Assembly: GCA_035273885.1 (NCBI GenBank)
Contig: DATEOR010000041.1
Location: 1-14,153, forward strand
Length of the DNA stretch: 14,153 nt
Reading direction: 5' to 3'
Origin: DATEOR01 sp035273885
Lineage (GTDB): Bacteria > Actinomycetota > Thermoleophilia > Gaiellales > Gaiellaceae
In this document: positions 12,047-14,153 of the stretch, piece after piece
Position numbering within the stretch: position 1 is the stretch's first letter
Layout: every line of letters begins with the position of its first letter
The notes under the pieces: model-generated
Database searches by the model: none
What the model was told of the DNA's origin: nothing
Seen by the model: the letters and a program-made list of their open reading frames with translations, nothing else
Translations under genes and position numbers: made by a program

Positions 12047-13506
12047 TGGCACGGGAGCGCAAGGACGTCCTCGTCCGCATGCCCGCGGATCTCAAGCGCG
12101 ACCTCGCCCGCGAGGTCGAGGCGACCGAGGGCAACCTCAACGACCTTGCGGTCGGCATCCTCGCATCCCGTTTCGCCGTCCCCTTCGAGCCGAGCGGCCG
12201 CAGAGGGAGCGCACCCAGCACCAGGGGTGACGTGCTCCTTCGCATGCCTCCCGCGCTGAAGGAAAAGCTTTCACGGCGTGCGCGCGAACGGAAGCGAACG
12301 CTGAATCAACTCGTCGTCGAAACGCTTGAAGAGCGTTTCGACGGATCCAGAAAGGAAGCGATGGCCTCGAGCAACGGCTCCAAGAACGGCCGCGCGCAGG
12401 GCAACGGCAAGGTGCGCGTGGCGCTCATCGGCGTGGGGAACTGCGCCAACTCCCTCCTCCAGGGAGTCCAGTACTACAAGGACGCGGACCCCGAGCAGTT
12501 CGTCCCCGGCCTCATGCACGTCGACCTGGGCGGCTACCACGTCTCCGACGTCGAGTTCACAGCTGCGTTCGACGTCACCACGGACAAGGTCGGGAAGGAC
12601 CTGTCCGACGCGATCTGGGCGCATCCCAACGACACGTACAAGTTCGCCGACGTCCCGAAGACGGGGATCAAGGTCTCCCGCGGGATGACGCACGACGGCA
12701 TCGGCAAGTACCTCTCCGAGGTCGTCGAGAAGGCGCCGGGCGAGACCGACGATGTCGTCGGGATCCTCAAGGAGACGGGGACCGATGTCGTGGTCAACTA
12801 CCTCCCGGTCGGCTCCGAGGAAGCGACCAAGTGGTACACGGAGCAGATCCTCGCCGCAGGCTGCGCGATGGTTAACTGCATGCCGGTCTTCATCGCCCGC
12901 GAGGCCTACTGGCAGCGGCGCTTCGAGCAGGCCGGCCTCCCGATCATCGGCGACGACATCAAGTCGCAGGTGGGCGCGACGATCACGCATCGCGTCCTCA
13001 CGAGCCTCTTCCGCGAGCGCGGCGTGCATCTCGACAAGACGATGCAGCTGAACGTCGGCGGTAACTCCGACTTCCTCAACATGCTCGAGCGCGAGCGCCT
13101 CGAGTCGAAGAAGATCTCGAAGACGAACGCGGTCACGTCGATGCTCGACTACGACCTCGGCGCGAAGAACGTCCACGTAGGCCCGTCCGACTACGTGCCC
13201 TGGTTGACCGACCGCAAGTGGGCCTACATCCGCATGGAGGGCTCCGCATTCGGCGACGTCCCGCTCAACCTTGAGCTCAAGCTCGAGGTCTGGGACTCCC
13301 CCAACTCCGCGGGCATCGTCATCGACGCCGTGCGCATGGCCAAGCTCGCCATGTTGAACGGTGTCTCCGGCGCCCTGGAAGGCCCGAGCTCCTATCTGAT
13401 GAAGTCGCCGCCGAAGCAGATCGCCGACGACGAGGCCTACGACCTGGTGGAGCAGTTCATCAAGAAGAATGCGCTGAAGACGGCCAAGGCCGCAGCAACG
13501 ACATAA
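12046..13506 (+). CDS. ino1: Inositol-3-phosphate synthase with two N-terminal RHH DNA-binding domains
   Basis: One uninterrupted frame encodes 486 residues. Residues 6-45 and 61-100 are two related ribbon-helix-helix domains: each has DVL-(V/L)-RMP-x2-LK-x2-L as strand and first helix, then (N/T)LN-(D/Q)L-(A/V)-V as second helix. Residues 101-121 are a Ser/Gly/Asn-rich linker. From about 122 the sequence is a complete actinobacterial-type myo-inositol-1-phosphate synthase. It has the NAD-binding VRVALIGVGNCANSLLQG (123-140), GDDIKSQVGATITHR (302-316), NVGGNSDFLNMLERERLESK (336-355), KISKTNAVTS and EVWDSPNSAGIVIDAVR (414-430). This enzyme cyclises glucose 6-phosphate to inositol 3-phosphate. 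The mycobacterial enzyme is about 367 residues and has no RHH part. ATG 12046 lies 7 nt after TATCAC; GTG 12043 is an alternative. An internal ATG at 12361 (residue 106) has its own Shine-Dalgarno. Confidence 0.93.
   Translation: MARERKDVLVRMPADLKRDLAREVEATEGNLNDLAVGILASRFAVPFEPSGRRGSAPSTRGDVLLRMPPALKEKLSRRARERKRTLNQLVVETLEERFDGSRKEAMASSNGSKNGRAQGNGKVRVALIGVGNCANSLLQGVQYYKDADPEQFVPGLMHVDLGGYHVSDVEFTAAFDVTTDKVGKDLSDAIWAHPNDTYKFADVPKTGIKVSRGMTHDGIGKYLSEVVEKAPGETDDVVGILKETGTDVVVNYLPVGSEEATKWYTEQILAAGCAMVNCMPVFIAREAYWQRRFEQAGLPIIGDDIKSQVGATITHRVLTSLFRERGVHLDKTMQLNVGGNSDFLNMLERERLESKKISKTNAVTSMLDYDLGAKNVHVGPSDYVPWLTDRKWAYIRMEGSAFGDVPLNLELKLEVWDSPNSAGIVIDAVRMAKLAMLNGVSGALEGPSSYLMKSPPKQIADDEAYDLVEQFIKKNALKTAKAAATT
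12351..12363 (+). promoter_or_regulatory. Internal ribosome-binding site and start for stand-alone Ino1
   Basis: AAAGGAAG followed after two bases by ATG (12361-12363) lies exactly between the second RHH domain and the enzyme. Initiation here would yield a 381-residue Ino1 without the DNA-binding part, the size of ordinary actinobacterial enzymes. The spacing is short but workable. Confidence 0.5.
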
Positions 13507-13597
13507 AGAGCCGCAAAGAGCGGATCTTCTGGTTGATCCTTCCAGGGGGTCGTGAAAGGGTCGAAGCTCTCGACTCGACCCCCCTGGGAGGAAAACA
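13507..13597 (+). other. Structured leader before the FG-GAP protein gene
   Basis: The 91-nt gap after ino1 is unusually rich in inverted repeats. CCGC-AAAGA-GCGG is at 13511-13523. GGATC/GATCC is at 13522-13526 and 13535-13539. A long stem CCAGGGGGTCG (13542-13552) pairs with CGACCCCCCTGG (13576-13587). Nested inside, GGGTCGA (13558-13564) can pair with TCGACCC (13575-13581), competing for the same right arm. The right arm runs into the Shine-Dalgarno GGGAGGA (13586-13592). The first hairpins may end ino1 transcription; the last could mask the ribosome-binding site. No known riboswitch class is recognised. Confidence 0.5.
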
Positions 13598-14153
13598 GTG
13601 AAGCTGAAACTCGGGTTTTTGGGCCTAGCCCTTTGTGCCGCCCTCGCGCTCGCACCGCTGGCGCTGGCCGAGGCAGATGAGGTTCCCGGCGACATTGGCT
13701 TCGTCGTGCTCGGCAGCAAGACAGGAAACGGCGCGGGGATCGTCCGCATCCGTTCGGACGAGGACGGAAACGGCACGTATGAGCATGCGGCCCCGGCTTT
13801 CTTCCCCTACCCGGGATCTGCGGTCGGCGACGGAGTGCGCGTCGCCGTCGGCGACTTCAACGGCGACGGCAACAGCGAGCTCGTGACCGCGACAGGCACG
13901 GGAGCGCCCGTCAAGATCTGGGCCCTCAACCCCGACGGCACCGTGGGCGACCTGATCGATTCTAAGACCGTGTTCGGCGGCCGCGGAGTCTTCGTCGCCG
14001 CGGGAGACTTCAACAACGACGGACTTTCCGAGCTCGTGACGGCGGCCGCCTCGGGCACTCCGAACGTCAAGACCTGGCATGACTCGAACGCCAACCTCAA
14101 GGTCTTCGACAATCCAGTCGAGAGCTTCCTCGCATACGGGTCTGGCTTCCATG
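13598..14153 (+). CDS. Secreted FG-GAP/VCBS repeat protein, 3' end beyond window
   Basis: The GTG at 13598 has a strong Shine-Dalgarno (GGGAGGA, 5 nt spacing). The frame stays open for 185 codons to the window edge, so the protein is incomplete. It starts MKLKLGFLGLALCAALALAP followed by LALAEADE, a typical Sec signal peptide with cleavage likely after the ALA near residue 24. Two repeats follow, VAVGDFNGDGNSELVTATG and VAAGDFNNDGLSELVTAAA, about 53 residues apart. Each carries the calcium-binding-like DFN(G/N)DG motif of FG-GAP/VCBS beta-propeller blades. Such proteins are exported and often bind calcium or surfaces; no catalytic domain is visible in the part present. Leader structure suggests post-transcriptional control. 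Confidence 0.85.
   Translation, partial: MKLKLGFLGLALCAALALAPLALAEADEVPGDIGFVVLGSKTGNGAGIVRIRSDEDGNGTYEHAAPAFFPYPGSAVGDGVRVAVGDFNGDGNSELVTATGTGAPVKIWALNPDGTVGDLIDSKTVFGGRGVFVAAGDFNNDGLSELVTAAASGTPNVKTWHDSNANLKVFDNPVESFLAYGSGFH

Noticed and set aside
13528..13545. TCTGGTTGATCCTTCCAG, one base off the conserved 5' end of 18S rRNA
   Set aside because: Nothing downstream resembles small-subunit rRNA; a secreted-protein gene begins within 60 bases. The match reflects a local CTGG/CCAG hairpin and is most likely chance.

Overview
The window is GC-rich chromosomal DNA with tightly packed genes and no visible mobile element, CRISPR array, tRNA or rRNA. Three features point to a high-GC actinobacterium. 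The dnaK operon carries a MerR-type HspR repressor. The myo-inositol phosphate synthase is of the mycobacterial type and sits beside a phosphatidylinositol phosphate synthase. Several genes look leaderless, with a TANNNT hexamer 6-7 nt before the start codon. My best guess is a deep-branching class such as Thermoleophilia (Gaiellales/Solirubrobacterales). That placement is inference only.

Layout. Positions 1-731 (minus) hold the first 13 codons of a small protein and a polytopic membrane protein. Positions 758-1210 (plus) hold a GNAT acetyltransferase with no canonical start codon where one is expected. Positions 8349-1207 (minus) form a chain of seven overlapping genes: dnaK, grpE, dnaJ, a 57-residue membrane protein, hspR, clpB and a LysE-type exporter. 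Six of its junctions overlap by 1, 4, 4, 4, 19 and 4 nt. Positions 8469-10265 (minus) hold a membrane protein, a CsbD-like stress protein followed by a strong hairpin, and an EamA transporter. Positions 10361-13506 (plus) hold moaA, phosphatidylinositol phosphate synthase, and inositol-phosphate synthase fused to two N-terminal ribbon-helix-helix (RHH) domains. Positions 13598 to the edge (plus) hold a secreted FG-GAP repeat protein behind a structured leader.

How the genes work together. The minus-strand chain is a protein-quality-control operon: the Hsp70 machine, its disaggregase and its repressor are made from one message, with two membrane proteins riding along. On the plus strand, inositol-phosphate synthase makes the substrate that the adjacent phosphatidylinositol phosphate synthase uses, so the pair forms a short phosphatidylinositol pathway.

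The most unusual object is the RHH-RHH-Ino1 polypeptide. It is preceded by a 9+2+9 palindrome and has a well-placed internal ribosome-binding site in front of the enzyme part. It looks like a self-regulating trigger enzyme of PutA type, which I have not seen described for inositol-phosphate synthase.
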